Shown: piece by piece, positions 34,473-44,971 of the stretch
How positions within the stretch are numbered: the first letter of the stretch is position 1
How the letters are laid out: each line of letters begins with the position of its first letter
Assembly (NCBI GenBank): GCA_035532535.1
Contig: DATKQT010000035.1
Coordinates: forward strand, 24,252 to 88,251
From: Palsa-739 sp035532535
GTDB taxonomy: Bacteria; Actinomycetota; Thermoleophilia; Gaiellales; Gaiellaceae
Reading direction: 5' to 3'
Length of the DNA stretch: 64,000 nt
Program-made: the position numbers and the translations under genes
The notes under the pieces: model-generated
What the model saw: the letters and a program-made list of their open reading frames with translations, nothing else
Database searches by the model: none
What the model was told of the DNA's origin: nothing

Positions 34473-36929
34473 ATGCGCGCCGCCCGCCTCCTCATGCTGC
34501 TTGTCGCCCTGCTGACGATCTCCGTCGCGGCGGGCAGCGCCCGCTCGGCAGATACCGGCCCGACGGGCCTGCACGGCTTCCTCCTGCGCGCGGATGAGCC
34601 GCAGAAGACGAGCTTCCCGCGCACGCCGTCGTTCGCGTGGAACCCGGTGCCGGGGGCGCTCCACTATGAGTTCCAGCTCTCGCTCAGCGACACGTTCCGG
34701 GACAACTCGGTCGTCTACGACGACCAGCAGGCACTGACGCCGGTCGAGGCGCCGCCGGTCACGCTTCCGTGGATCACGGGCACTCCGTACGCGCTCTATG
34801 CGCGCGTACGCGCCGTGCTGCCGGATGGGTCGACGCCGTGGAGCACGAACTTCGGGTTCGACATGGTGCCGCCTCCCCCGCCGACGCCGCTGTCGAGCTA
34901 CCCGGGCCTACTGCGCTGGACGCCGGTCGAAGGCGCGGCCGGCTACCAGGTATGGCTGATCGACGCGCACAAGACGGAGTTCTCCGCGACGAACACGCTC
35001 GACGAGCGCGAGTTCTACACCTTCCATCAAACCGCGAACTGGACCGGCACGGTGCGCTGGCGCATCCGCGCGCTGCGAGCCCTTGTCACGCTGAACGGCA
35101 GCGCGGCACTGAACGGCATTCCTGCGGTGACGCACGGCGCGTGGAGCCCGATCTACACGTCCACGAATCCCGCAGTCACGGGCGGCCCGATCACGCTCGT
35201 CGGCACCGTCTCGGACATCTTCTCGAACGGCAGTCCCGGCTCGCCGGCACACCGGCTGATGCCGGGCTTCCTCTGGACGGGGAACCAGACGAACGACGGA
35301 AAGACCGTCGAGCTGTACCGGATGTATGTGTTCACGGACAAGCAGTGCCTGAACCGCGTGTACACGAGCGCCGTCATCGGATCGCCCGCATATGCGCCGC
35401 GGCCGATGGGCCCGCTCGCACTCCCGGCCAGCCCAGCCGGCGTCGCGTCAGCGCGGTCCGCGTACCTGGGTGACGGGGTCGAGCCCACGTCGTACACGTA
35501 CGACGGCGACACCATCACGACGAGCGAATCCGCTCCGGATGCAGGCCCGACGACTTCCGTCCCCAATGCACCAGGCGACACCACGCCGACGGCTCCGGCC
35601 GGCACCGTCCCTTCGTCGTCCTCCGCGGCGCCGGCGCCGTCGGGCGGCGGTGGCGTGACAGTGAACGGACGCACTGGCGCCCCCACCGACCTCTGGGACA
35701 CGAATTGGCCGTCGAGCGGGTACTACTGGACCGTCGTCGGCGTGATCGCCGGATCGCAGGGCTCGGTATCGACGAGCGTCGCAGCCGCCGGCGCCAAGAC
35801 AGGCGACTTGGTGCTCCAGCTGCAGGACACGAGCGGGCTCAATCCGGGCGACGTCATCACGATCGGCACCGGGGCAACGCAGGAGATCGCGACCATCACG
35901 GCGATCAGCGGCACCTCAGTCACGCTCGCGATCGGGCTCAAATTCGGGCACGGCTTCGGCGAGCCCGTCGTCCGCAGCAGCGGAGGCTTCGTGTATCAGG
36001 ACGCCGAGCTGCCGCAGGACGTCTGCGCAGCGGGCCGCGTCATGCGTTTCGGCAAGGAGAGCGAGCCGTCGCTCGTCGCCGGTGGCCAGCTCTTCGCAAC
36101 CGGCCTGTCCTCCGACGGTCGCCTCACGTCGGCACTCCACACGACCTCCTTCTACGGGCAGCCGCTCGTCTCCTGGACGCCGGCGCTCGGCGCGGAGGTC
36201 TACGAAGTGCAGTGGAGCAAGACCTCATACCCGTTCAATCCGGAGCTGGCGTCCACGGGGACGCCTGGAATGCTCACCTCGTCGACCTCGGTGGTGCTTC
36301 CGGTCGGCCCGGGAACGTGGTACTACCGCGTGCGAGGCTTCGACTACTCGCTGCCGACAGGCGCACAGCAGATGTCGTGGTCCGACCCCGTAAAGCTCGT
36401 CGTCGCCGCGCCGAAGTTCTCGATCATCGGCGGGACGACGTCGACGCCGAAGACGGCGACGGCGCCCAAGAAGACCGCCACGGCCACGGCCTCGATGAGC
36501 GGTCTGCACTCCTTCAGCGGCACCGGGTTCAGCCTGGGCGTTCCGACGGGTTGGGTGCATCAGACGCTCAAGGACAGCATCGCGACGTTCATCTACATGA
36601 ACAAGTCCACGGGCACGAACGTTGTCGAGATTACGTCCTCGGGTCGCGGCGCCCGGACCATGACGCAGTGGGAGACCGACCTCAAGCTCGAGCTCGCGTC
36701 GTCGGCGGGCGTCGCCCCGACCGCGAGTCTCGTCACGCTCCCCGCCGGGAAGGCCGTGAAGCTGACCGCCAGCCACGCGGCCAACGGCGTGAAGCTCACG
36801 CAGGTCCAGTACGTCGTCGACGGCGGGGCGACCGCCTACACCTTCACCTTCACGACGACGGCAGCGCGCTATGCGGCCGATGCGCCGACGTTCGCGAAGA
36901 TGATCGCCACGCTGAAGCTAACGGCGTAA
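34473..36929 (+). CDS. Large secreted beta-rich protein with Ser/Pro/Thr-rich linker
   Basis: An 818-aa exported protein that I do not recognise. A signal peptide (about 1-25) precedes two fibronectin-III-like repeats (PSFAWNPVPGALHYEFQLS, about 48; LLRWTPVEGAAGYQVWL, about 146). A low-complexity linker (about 350-395) is rich in Ser, Pro, Ala and Gly. A third repeat of the same type (LVSWTPALGAEVYEVQWS) lies around 565. A C-terminal module after a Thr/Lys-rich spacer starts GTGFSLGVPTGW. It is probably an extracellular or surface structural protein. AGGAG lies 5 bases before the ATG. It overlaps the convergent cpsB-like stop by 12 bases. Confidence 0.75.
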   Translation: MRAARLLMLLVALLTISVAAGSARSADTGPTGLHGFLLRADEPQKTSFPRTPSFAWNPVPGALHYEFQLSLSDTFRDNSVVYDDQQALTPVEAPPVTLPWITGTPYALYARVRAVLPDGSTPWSTNFGFDMVPPPPPTPLSSYPGLLRWTPVEGAAGYQVWLIDAHKTEFSATNTLDEREFYTFHQTANWTGTVRWRIRALRALVTLNGSAALNGIPAVTHGAWSPIYTSTNPAVTGGPITLVGTVSDIFSNGSPGSPAHRLMPGFLWTGNQTNDGKTVELYRMYVFTDKQCLNRVYTSAVIGSPAYAPRPMGPLALPASPAGVASARSAYLGDGVEPTSYTYDGDTITTSESAPDAGPTTSVPNAPGDTTPTAPAGTVPSSSSAAPAPSGGGGVTVNGRTGAPTDLWDTNWPSSGYYWTVVGVIAGSQGSVSTSVAAAGAKTGDLVLQLQDTSGLNPGDVITIGTGATQEIATITAISGTSVTLAIGLKFGHGFGEPVVRSSGGFVYQDAELPQDVCAAGRVMRFGKESEPSLVAGGQLFATGLSSDGRLTSALHTTSFYGQPLVSWTPALGAEVYEVQWSKTSYPFNPELASTGTPGMLTSSTSVVLPVGPGTWYYRVRGFDYSLPTGAQQMSWSDPVKLVVAAPKFSIIGGTTSTPKTATAPKKTATATASMSGLHSFSGTGFSLGVPTGWVHQTLKDSIATFIYMNKSTGTNVVEITSSGRGARTMTQWETDLKLELASSAGVAPTASLVTLPAGKAVKLTASHAANGVKLTQVQYVVDGGATAYTFTFTTTAARYAADAPTFAKMIATLKLTA

Positions 36930-37667
36930 CAGCCGCCGACGCGGCGATTCCGGCCGGTCGGGTAGAGCGGCACCGGCGAGGAGCGCAGCCGGAACGTCGT
37001 CGGTGAGCCAGTGCGCGAGCACGGCGTCGCCAGCTGCCACCCCAGCGCCCGAGAGGCCGACAGAGCGCACGTCCGGCGCATGCGCGTCGCTGGCCAGCAG
37101 ATGGGCGAGGCGTGCGTCGAGCAGTCGCTTCGCGGCGGTGCGCGGCGCTCCGCCGAGCCGGCCGTCGAGCGACGCGGCCGTCAGCTGCACGACGACGCCG
37201 CCGTCCACGAGCGGGCGGAGCCGTTCCGGGTCGTGCTGGACGTCGGCATTTCGCTCGGGATGCGCGAGCACAATGCGGAACCCCCGGAGCTGGAGGTCGA
37301 ACACGACGTCGGGCAGCTGCAGCGGCCACCCGAAGTACGGGAACTCGAGGAGGAGAAGCGAGGCGTTGCCACCCAGGCCGAAGCGACGGAGATCGGCGTC
37401 GTCGAGCCGCGCCGCGTACTCGAGATCGAGCTCTCCTCCGGGCAACACCTCGACCGGGATGGCGGCCTCGCGCGCGGCGCCGCACACCTCGGCAACCAGG
37501 AGCTCCATCTCCCTCGGCGAGGTCGGATAGTCCTCCCGGACGTGGGGGGTGGCAGCGATCTGCCGGATGCCGTCGTCGTGCGCCGCGCGGAGCAGGTCGA
37601 GGCTCCCGGCGATCGTCTTCACGCCGTCGTCGACCCCGGGCAGGACGTGAGAATGCAGGTCGATCAC
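36918..37667 (-). CDS. CpsB/CapC-type PHP-domain tyrosine phosphatase
   Basis: A 249-aa PHP-domain metallophosphatase. Metal-binding motifs are DLHSHVLPGVDDG (N-terminus), ATPHV, LEFPYFG, VLAHPERN and LLASDAHAPD, matching CpsB/YwqE enzymes that dephosphorylate tyrosine on capsule/exopolysaccharide BY-kinases. GTG start at 37667. It diverges from a GH5 glycosidase gene with a 16-base gap, and no partner BY-kinase or chain-length protein is visible here. The role is probably control of exopolysaccharide assembly encoded elsewhere. Confidence 0.88.
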   Translation of the reverse strand: MIDLHSHVLPGVDDGVKTIAGSLDLLRAAHDDGIRQIAATPHVREDYPTSPREMELLVAEVCGAAREAAIPVEVLPGGELDLEYAARLDDADLRRFGLGGNASLLLLEFPYFGWPLQLPDVVFDLQLRGFRIVLAHPERNADVQHDPERLRPLVDGGVVVQLTAASLDGRLGGAPRTAAKRLLDARLAHLLASDAHAPDVRSVGLSGAGVAAGDAVLAHWLTDDVPAALLAGAALPDRPESPRRRLLRR

Positions 37668-37683
37668 GACTCTTCATCCTAGG

Positions 37684-38676
37684 TTGCGCGTCCTCGTCCT
37701 GGTCATCGTGCTCGCTCTGCCTGCGTCGGCCGCGGCAGGCATTCGCGTGAGCGGAAACCTTCTGGTGAACGACGCCGGCAAGACGGTGCGCCTGCTCGGC
37801 GTGAACCGGTCGGGCCTCGAGTACGCCTGCGTGCAGGGCTGGGGCTTTTCGGACGGGCCGGTCGACGCCGCGTCGATCTCGGCGATGAAGACGTGGGGGA
37901 TCGACGCCGTCCGCGTGCCGCTGAACGAGGACTGCTGGCTCGGCATCAACGGCGTGAAGGCACAGTACGGCGGCGGCGCATACCGCTCGTTCGTGAAGGC
38001 GTTCGTCTCCAGGCTCAACGCCGCGGGCCTGACTGCGATCCTCGACCTGCACTGGAACGCGCCCGGGTCACAGCGCGCGACCGGCCAAGAGCAGATGCCC
38101 GACGCGGACCACTCGCCCGCATTCTGGAGATCGGTGGCGCGCACGTTCCGCAGCAATCGGAACGTGATCTTCGACCTGTACAACGAGCCGCACGACGTCA
38201 GCTGGCGCTGCTGGCGCGACGGATGCGGGCAATGGGCGGGCATGCAGCGACTCGTGAACGCGGTGCGGTCGGCCGGGGGCATGCAGCCGCTCATGTTGGG
38301 CGGCCTTGCCTGGTCGAACGATCTCTCCGGTTGGCTGCGTTGGCGTCCCCGCGACCCGCTGCATCAGCTGATCGCCTCCTTCCACCTCTACAACTTTGCG
38401 ACGTGCAACACGGTGCCGTGCTGGAACACAACCGTGAAACCCGTCGCAGCTGTCGTCCCAGTCGTCACCGGCGAGCTGGGCGAGAACGACTGCGGGCACG
38501 GCTTCATCGACAGGTACATGCCGTGGGCCGACGCGATGGGAGTCTCCTACCTCGGCTGGACATGGGACACGTGGAACTGCAACAGCGGCCCCGCGCTGAT
38601 CAGCGGCTACGACGGCACGCCGACGGCGTTCGGCGCCGGGTTCCGCGCGCACCTTGCGTCATTGCAAGGTCGCTAG
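37684..38676 (+). CDS. Secreted GH5 glycoside hydrolase (cellulase family)
   Basis: A 330-aa exported GH5 enzyme. Signal peptide 1-18 (ALPASAAAG). Barrel landmarks are LLGVNRSGLEY, DAVRVPLNEDCW, the acid/base Glu in FDLYNEPHD (E168), FHLYNF and the nucleophile Glu in VVTGELGENDC (E264), ending with SYLGWTWDTWNC. Several Cys residues suggest disulphides outside the cell. It probably cleaves beta-1,4-glucan or a related beta-glycan. The start is TTG at 37684. Its end overlaps the convergent opcA gene by 18 bases. Confidence 0.9.
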   Translation: MRVLVLVIVLALPASAAAGIRVSGNLLVNDAGKTVRLLGVNRSGLEYACVQGWGFSDGPVDAASISAMKTWGIDAVRVPLNEDCWLGINGVKAQYGGGAYRSFVKAFVSRLNAAGLTAILDLHWNAPGSQRATGQEQMPDADHSPAFWRSVARTFRSNRNVIFDLYNEPHDVSWRCWRDGCGQWAGMQRLVNAVRSAGGMQPLMLGGLAWSNDLSGWLRWRPRDPLHQLIASFHLYNFATCNTVPCWNTTVKPVAAVVPVVTGELGENDCGHGFIDRYMPWADAMGVSYLGWTWDTWNCNSGPALISGYDGTPTAFGAGFRAHLASLQGR

Positions 38677-39552
38677 CACCGCGGCCTCGTAGATCGGGTC
38701 GCGCGTGAAGCGGTCGAGCTCGTCCGAGAGGACGTCACTCGGTATCGGCGGGTCGCCAGGCGGGAACGGAGCGGGCTCTCCGTCGAGCTCGATCCCCACC
38801 AGCCGCTCGGCCTCGACGTGCTCGAGCTCGATGTCGTCACGACCGAGCCGCGAGCGCAGCCAGCCGGCGATGAGCAGCGCCTGCGCGTTCGTCCCGGTGA
38901 CGCGGACGACTCCGACACCGGCGATGTCGGGCCAGAGGGACGCGAGCAGCGTTCGCCAGCGCGACGTGCGCGCCCAGGCGATGTCGGAGACCGCGTCCCG
39001 GTCGAACAGCCCTGCCAGGTTCCGATAGGGAAACGGGAGGTCGTCCCACTCGGTCGAGTCGACGATGAGGCGATCGGTGACGCCGACGAGCTGGTCGAGC
39101 TCCTGCGCGCCCCACGGCGGCTCGCCGCGCCAACGGAGAAAGACGGGCAGGTCGGAGATGAGGAGCGGCTCGACGATGCTTGCCGGCGCCTTCGCGCGGA
39201 GACCCCGCAGCCGCAACTCGATCACCTCGGAGCACACCTCGCGCTCGACGCCGGGCACCGCGTAACACTCGAGCGACACGGTCGCGTCGATGCCCTCCGA
39301 GCCCGCGTTCGGCTCCGGCAGAAGCAGAATCGTGCGCGACGGATGCCGCTCGGCCATGCCGCTCAATGCCGAGCGCGCCCGATCGACCCATCCCTCGGGG
39401 ACCCACGCAATGTGCGTCATGACGCTCGTGCGCAGGCTCGGCTGGCCGTCCTCGGTTGCAGTGGCGGCACGCAGCTGCGCGATCGCGCGGTCGACGTCGG
39501 CGAGCCGGACGTCCGCGCCGGTCCAGCTCGATGCCGCTAATTCCGACGCCAT
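38659..39552 (-). CDS. opcA: Glucose-6-phosphate dehydrogenase assembly protein OpcA
   Basis: A 297-aa OpcA-family protein that supports assembly or activation of G6PDH, known in cyanobacteria and actinobacteria. Typical blocks: the RTSVMTHIAWVPEG opening, RHPSRTILLLPEPNA, EVIELRLRG, SIVEPLLISDLPVFLRWRGEPP and RLIVDSTEWDD. The ATG at 39552 lies inside zwf (16-base overlap), so it is coupled to zwf, which is its functional partner. It is the last gene of the pentose phosphate operon and converges on the GH5 gene. Confidence 0.9.
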   Translation of the reverse strand: MASELAASSWTGADVRLADVDRAIAQLRAATATEDGQPSLRTSVMTHIAWVPEGWVDRARSALSGMAERHPSRTILLLPEPNAGSEGIDATVSLECYAVPGVEREVCSEVIELRLRGLRAKAPASIVEPLLISDLPVFLRWRGEPPWGAQELDQLVGVTDRLIVDSTEWDDLPFPYRNLAGLFDRDAVSDIAWARTSRWRTLLASLWPDIAGVGVVRVTGTNAQALLIAGWLRSRLGRDDIELEHVEAERLVGIELDGEPAPFPPGDPPIPSDVLSDELDRFTRDPIYEAAVLATLQ

Positions 39553-41053
39553 GACCGGCCGTCCCGCCGCAGCAACTCCTCGGAGCTCGGCGGCCCCCAC
39601 GTCCCGGCGGCGTAATTCGGGAACGCCGGCCGGTCGCGTTGCCAGGCCGCAACGATCGCATCGACGAGGAGCCATTGCTCCTCCACCTCGTCGGAACGCG
39701 TGAACAGCGTCCCGTCGCCGAGCATCGTGTCGAGAATCAGGCGCTCGTACGCCTCCGGCATCCCCGTCCGGAACGCGCCGCCGTAGAGGAAGTCCATGTG
39801 CACGGTGCGGATCGTCATGCCCTGACCGGGGACCTTCGCGCCGATCGCGAGCGACACGCCTTCATCCGGCTGCACGTGCACGAGCAGGACGTTCGGGCGC
39901 AGCCCTTCCGCCGCGGTCTCCTCGAACGGCGGATGCGGCGCACGCTTGAACTGGATGGCGATCGTGGTCTCGCGTCGCGCGAGCCGCTTGCCCATGCGCA
40001 CGTAGAACGGCGTATCGGCCCACCGCCAGTTGTCGACGAAGAGCTTCGCGGCGACGAACGTCTCGGTCATCGAGTCGGATGCGACGTCCTGCTCCTCGCG
40101 GTACGCGGGAACCTCCTCGCCCTCGACGAAGCCTCGGCCGTACTGGCCGCGCACGACCGACTTCGGGCCGGGCGTGTGCAGCGCTTTCAGCACCTTCACC
40201 TTCTCGCTGTGCACGGAGTCGGACTTGAAGTCGATCGGCGGCTCCATCGCCGTGAGTGCGAGCAGCTGCAGCAGATGATTCTGGAAGATGTCGCGGATCG
40301 CGCCGGCGCTCTCGTAGTAGCCGGCGCGGCCTTCGATGCCGATCGACTCGGCGACCGTGATCTGGACGTGGTCGATGAACTGCCGGTTCCAGATCGGCTC
40401 GAACACGCCGTTGGCGAACCGCAGTGCCAGCATGTTCTGGACCGTCTCCTTGCCGAGGTAGTGGTCGATGCGGAAGATCTCGCTCTCGTCGAAGTGCGCC
40501 CAGAGCATCGTGTTCAGCTCACGGGCCGACGCGAGATCGTGGCCGAACGGCTTCTCGACGATCAGCCGCGTCCAGCCGGTCGCGCTGCGGCGCTTTCCGA
40601 GCGCCTCGACGATCGACGGGAACGCGGGCGGCGGCACGGCGAGGTAGTAGACGCGATTGCCACCGAGGTTGCACTCCCGGTCACAGCGTTCGACGAGCTC
40701 TTCGAGCTTCCCCTCGCCCCCCTCGTCGGCGAAGTCGGTCGCGGTGTAGTGCATGTTCGCCGCCAGCCCGTCCCACACGTCCTGCCTGAACGCATCGCGC
40801 GAATGCTGCTGGACTGCCTGCTTCATCTCCTCGCGCCAGGAGCCGTCGTCGCCCTCGGTTCGTGCGACGCCGATGATGGCGAAGCGGGGCGGCAGCAGTT
40901 GGCGGAAGGCGAGCGAGTACAGCGCCGGCATCAGCTTCTTGTGCGTGAGGTCGCCGGAGGCGCCGAAGATGACGAGCGCGCACGGATCCGGCGTGCGCCG
41001 GAAGGAGAGCCCCTCGAGGAGCGGGTTGTCGTGGTGCTGCGCGCTGGTCTCGC

Positions 41054-41057
<4 letters not shown>
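39537..41057 (-). CDS. zwf: Glucose-6-phosphate 1-dehydrogenase
   Basis: A 506-aa G6PDH oxidising glucose 6-phosphate to 6-phosphogluconolactone with NADP. The dinucleotide fold opens with VIFGASGDLTHKKLMPALY, the active site is RIDHYLGKE, and EKPFGHDL and the C-terminal domain are normal. The GTG at 41057 overlaps the gnd stop by four bases (GTGA). opcA overlaps its end. The operon lacks a visible 6-phosphogluconolactonase gene (pgl), which must be elsewhere or spontaneous. Confidence 0.95.
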
Positions 41058-42042
<985 letters not shown>

Positions 42043-42043
<1 letters not shown>

Positions 42044-43407
42044 CAGCTCTCCTCCATGTGGATGCGCGCGACACGGCGGCCGCGCTCCTTGAGCGACTCG
42101 AAGTCGCCGGCCGCCTGCGCGCGGATCAGCCGGCGGAAGCCGAACGGCTTGCCGGGAATCGCGAGCTCCTCGCCGCCGTCGTCGACGACCTGCAGGAAGA
42201 GGCCCGTGTTCGGGCCGCCCTTGTGCAGCTGCCCCGTGGAGTGGAGGTAGCGCGGGCCGTAGCCGTGCGTGACGACGCAGCCGGTGCGCGACCGGAGCTC
42301 GCCTGCGATGCGCGCGATGAGGCGGTCGTGCTCCTCCGACGGCGCGACGAATGCCTGAACGCAGGCGTAGTCGCCCGCACGCGCCTGCGAGGCGAGCTCG
42401 TCGATCGACCCCTCGGGCTCGAGCGACGGGTCGTGACCGGTCGCAAGGACGTCGTTCGTCTTGTCCTTTGCCGCCTGGACGTCGGGCTGGTCGAACGGAT
42501 TGATCTCGAGCCACGTCGCAGCGACGGCGACCGCGAACTCCCAGCGGAAGAACTCGCCACCGAGCGTCGCCGCACCATCGAGATCGGGCACCACCCACTG
42601 ACGGTCGGGGCCTTCCGGCGACTCGCCCGGCGCGGGCACGAGACCCTTGCCGAGCTTGCCGGTCGACTCGGCGATGAGCTGCTCCGCCCAGAGGCCGAAG
42701 CCGCCATCGGTGTCGGCGATGCAGATCTTGTCGCGCCCCTCGCTCCAGCCCGAGCCGAACCCGGCGCCGAGCGCGTAGCCGGGATTGCCCTCGTCGCTGC
42801 GGCAGCGCTCGGCCATGCGCTCCGCGCTCTCGAGCAGCGCGTCGACGTCGATCCCGACGAGCGCTGCGGGGACCATCCCGAACGGCGAGAGCGCGGAATA
42901 GCGGCCGCCGATCGTCGGCTCACCGTGAAAGACGCCGCGGAAGCTGCGCTCCTTCGCGAGTGCCTCGAGCTGCGAGCCGGGATCGGTGATCGCAACCCAC
43001 TGCGCGCCGTTGCCGGTCTTCTTCCAGAAGTAGTCCGAGTGCGATCGGGTCTCGAGCGTCGAGCCCGACTTCGACGCGGATACGAAGAGCGTGCGCTCGA
43101 GATCGAGCTGCTCCTCGAGCGCGCGGATGGCCGTCGGATGCGTCGTGTCGAGCACGTGCAACGAGCGCGCGGAGTACGTGCGCCGTAGCACCTCGGGTGC
43201 AAGGCTCGAGCCTCCCATACCCAGGAGCACGACGGTGTCGAGGCCGTCATCCGTTGCCGCAGCGGCGAAGGAGCGGAGCTCCTCGACGCGTTCCCGCATG
43301 CGGCGCGGCTCGTCGAGCCAGCCGAGCCACTTCGCCTCGTCGGCTCCGGTCCAGACCGTCGGGTCGCGCTCCCAGATGCGGTCGATGAGGTCGGTGCGCT
43401 CTGTCAT
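42043..43407 (-). CDS. pgi: Glucose-6-phosphate isomerase
   Basis: A 454-aa phosphosugar isomerase with two SIS subdomains: LGMGGSSLAPEVL, VSASKSGSTLETRS, WVAITDPGSQLEALA and HGYGPRYLHSTGQLHKGGPNTG. It interconverts glucose 6-phosphate and fructose 6-phosphate. It begins directly after the tal stop with no spacer. In some actinobacteria Tal and Pgi are a single fusion protein; here two separate proteins are encoded in adjacent frames. This gene's end carries the gnd ribosome site. Confidence 0.93.
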
Positions 43408-44520
43408 CTAGGCCGGGGCGAGCGCCTCGCGCTTCTCGGTCACGCCGGCGAGCAGCTCGGCGAACGAGTCGGCGAACTTCTGCACGCCCTCGAGCTCGAG
43501 CGTCTCGGTCACGTCGTCGTAGTCGACTCCGGCCGTCGCGAGGTCGTCGAGAAGCACGTGCGCCTTCTTGACACCCTTCATGACCGTGTCGCCGCGCACG
43601 TCGCCATGATCCTGGAACGCGCTGATCGTCTCCTCCGGCATCGTGTTCACCGTCTCGGGACCGATCAGCTCCTCGACGTAGAGGACGTCGCGGTACGCAG
43701 GGTTCTTCGTCGAGGTGGACGCCCACAGGCAGCGCTGCGGGTTCGCGCCCTTGCCGGCGAGGAACTCCCAGCGCGGCCCGGAGAACGTCTCCCGATAGTG
43801 CTCGTACGCGAGCTTCGCGTTCGCGACCGCAAGCTTGCCGCGGAGGGCAAGTGCGTCCTTCGAGCCGATCGCGTCGAGGCGCTTGTCGGTCTCGGTGTCG
43901 ACGCGCGAAACGAAGAAGCTCGCCACGGAGTAGACGCCCTTCGGGCTGCCTCCGCCGGCGACGAGACGCTCGAGCCCGCGGAGGTACGCCTCGGCCACCT
44001 CGGCGTAGCGCTGCAGGGAGAAGATCAGCGTCACGTTGATGTTCTTCCCATGCGCGACGCAGTCCTCGATCGCGCCGAGGCCGGGCTTCGTGGCCGGGAT
44101 CTTCACGTACAGGTTGGGACGGTCGAGCCAGGCGTGCAGGCGCATCGCCTCGGCGAAGGTCCCCTCACGGTCGTAGGCCAGCGTCGGGTCGACCTCCCAC
44201 GAGACAAAGCCGTCGTAGCCGGTCTTCTCGTGGACGGGCGCGAGCAGGTCGAGGGCCGCTTCGACGTCGCGCGCCGAGAGCTGGAGGAAGATCTCCTTCG
44301 CATCGGCCTCCTGTTCGAGGAGCTGCTTGATCTGCTCGTCGTAACGGTGGCCGTGCGAGATCGCCTTCTGGAAGATCGTCGGGTTGGAGGTGACACCGAC
44401 GACTGCGTCCTCGCGCATCATGCGCGCCAGCTCGCCCTCCTCGAGCATGTCGCGCGAGAGGTAGTCGATCCACACGGACTGGCCGCGCTTGGAGAGCTCG
44501 TCCAATTTCGAGTCAGCCAT
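43408..44520 (-). CDS. tal: Transaldolase
   Basis: A 370-aa class I aldolase moving dihydroxyacetone units between sugar phosphates. Family blocks are VVGVTSNPTIFQKAI, YVKIPATKPGLGAIE (Schiff-base Lys of this family), NINVTLIFSLQRY, VASFFVSRVDTETDKRLD and QRCLWASTSTKNPAYRD. Length is that of the actinobacterial/cyanobacterial long transaldolases. The ATG at 44520 overlaps the rpiB end by eight bases, and pgi follows with no gap. Confidence 0.95.
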   Translation of the reverse strand: MADSKLDELSKRGQSVWIDYLSRDMLEEGELARMMREDAVVGVTSNPTIFQKAISHGHRYDEQIKQLLEQEADAKEIFLQLSARDVEAALDLLAPVHEKTGYDGFVSWEVDPTLAYDREGTFAEAMRLHAWLDRPNLYVKIPATKPGLGAIEDCVAHGKNINVTLIFSLQRYAEVAEAYLRGLERLVAGGGSPKGVYSVASFFVSRVDTETDKRLDAIGSKDALALRGKLAVANAKLAYEHYRETFSGPRWEFLAGKGANPQRCLWASTSTKNPAYRDVLYVEELIGPETVNTMPEETISAFQDHGDVRGDTVMKGVKKAHVLLDDLATAGVDYDDVTETLELEGVQKFADSFAELLAGVTEKREALAPA

Positions 44521-44971
44521 TCGCCATCGCCCTTTCCATTGCTTCGACTTTCTTCAGTCTCTCCACGTACCGGCCGGTGCCGATGAAGGTCGCCCCGAGG
44601 AAGATGCGCACGAGATCGGCGGCGAGACTCGGGCCGATCACCTCGGAGCCAAGGCACAGCACGTTCATGTCGTCGTGCTCGACGCCCTGGTGCGCGGAAT
44701 ATCCGTCGTGGCAGATCGCCGCGCGGATCCCGGCCATCTTGCAGGCCGCAACCGCAGCGCCGACACCGGAGCCACAGACGAGGACGGCGCGCTCGGCACG
44801 GCCGTCGAGGATCGCCTCGCCGGTCTCGCGCGCCTTGTCGGGATAGTCGATGCGTACGGCGTCGGTGTCGGTGCCGAGGTCGACGATCTCGTGGCCGTTG
44901 GCGCGGAGCGTCTCGAGGATCACGTCGCGTAGGTGGACGCCGCGATGGTCGAATGCCACTGCGACGTTCAC
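44513..44971 (-). CDS. rpiB: Ribose-5-phosphate isomerase B (RpiB/LacA family)
   Basis: A 152-aa isomerase of the RpiB/LacAB fold. Motifs are VAVAFDHRGVHLRD (substrate Asp/His), VCGSGVGAAVAACKMAGIRAAICHD (phosphate loop) and NVLCLGSEVIG. The typical catalytic Cys is present in the VCGSG loop. It interconverts ribulose and ribose 5-phosphates. The GTG at 44971 overlaps the tkt stop (GTGA), and its stop overlaps the tal start by eight bases. Confidence 0.92.
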   Translation of the reverse strand: MNVAVAFDHRGVHLRDVILETLRANGHEIVDLGTDTDAVRIDYPDKARETGEAILDGRAERAVLVCGSGVGAAVAACKMAGIRAAICHDGYSAHQGVEHDDMNVLCLGSEVIGPSLAADLVRIFLGATFIGTGRYVERLKKVEAMERAMANG

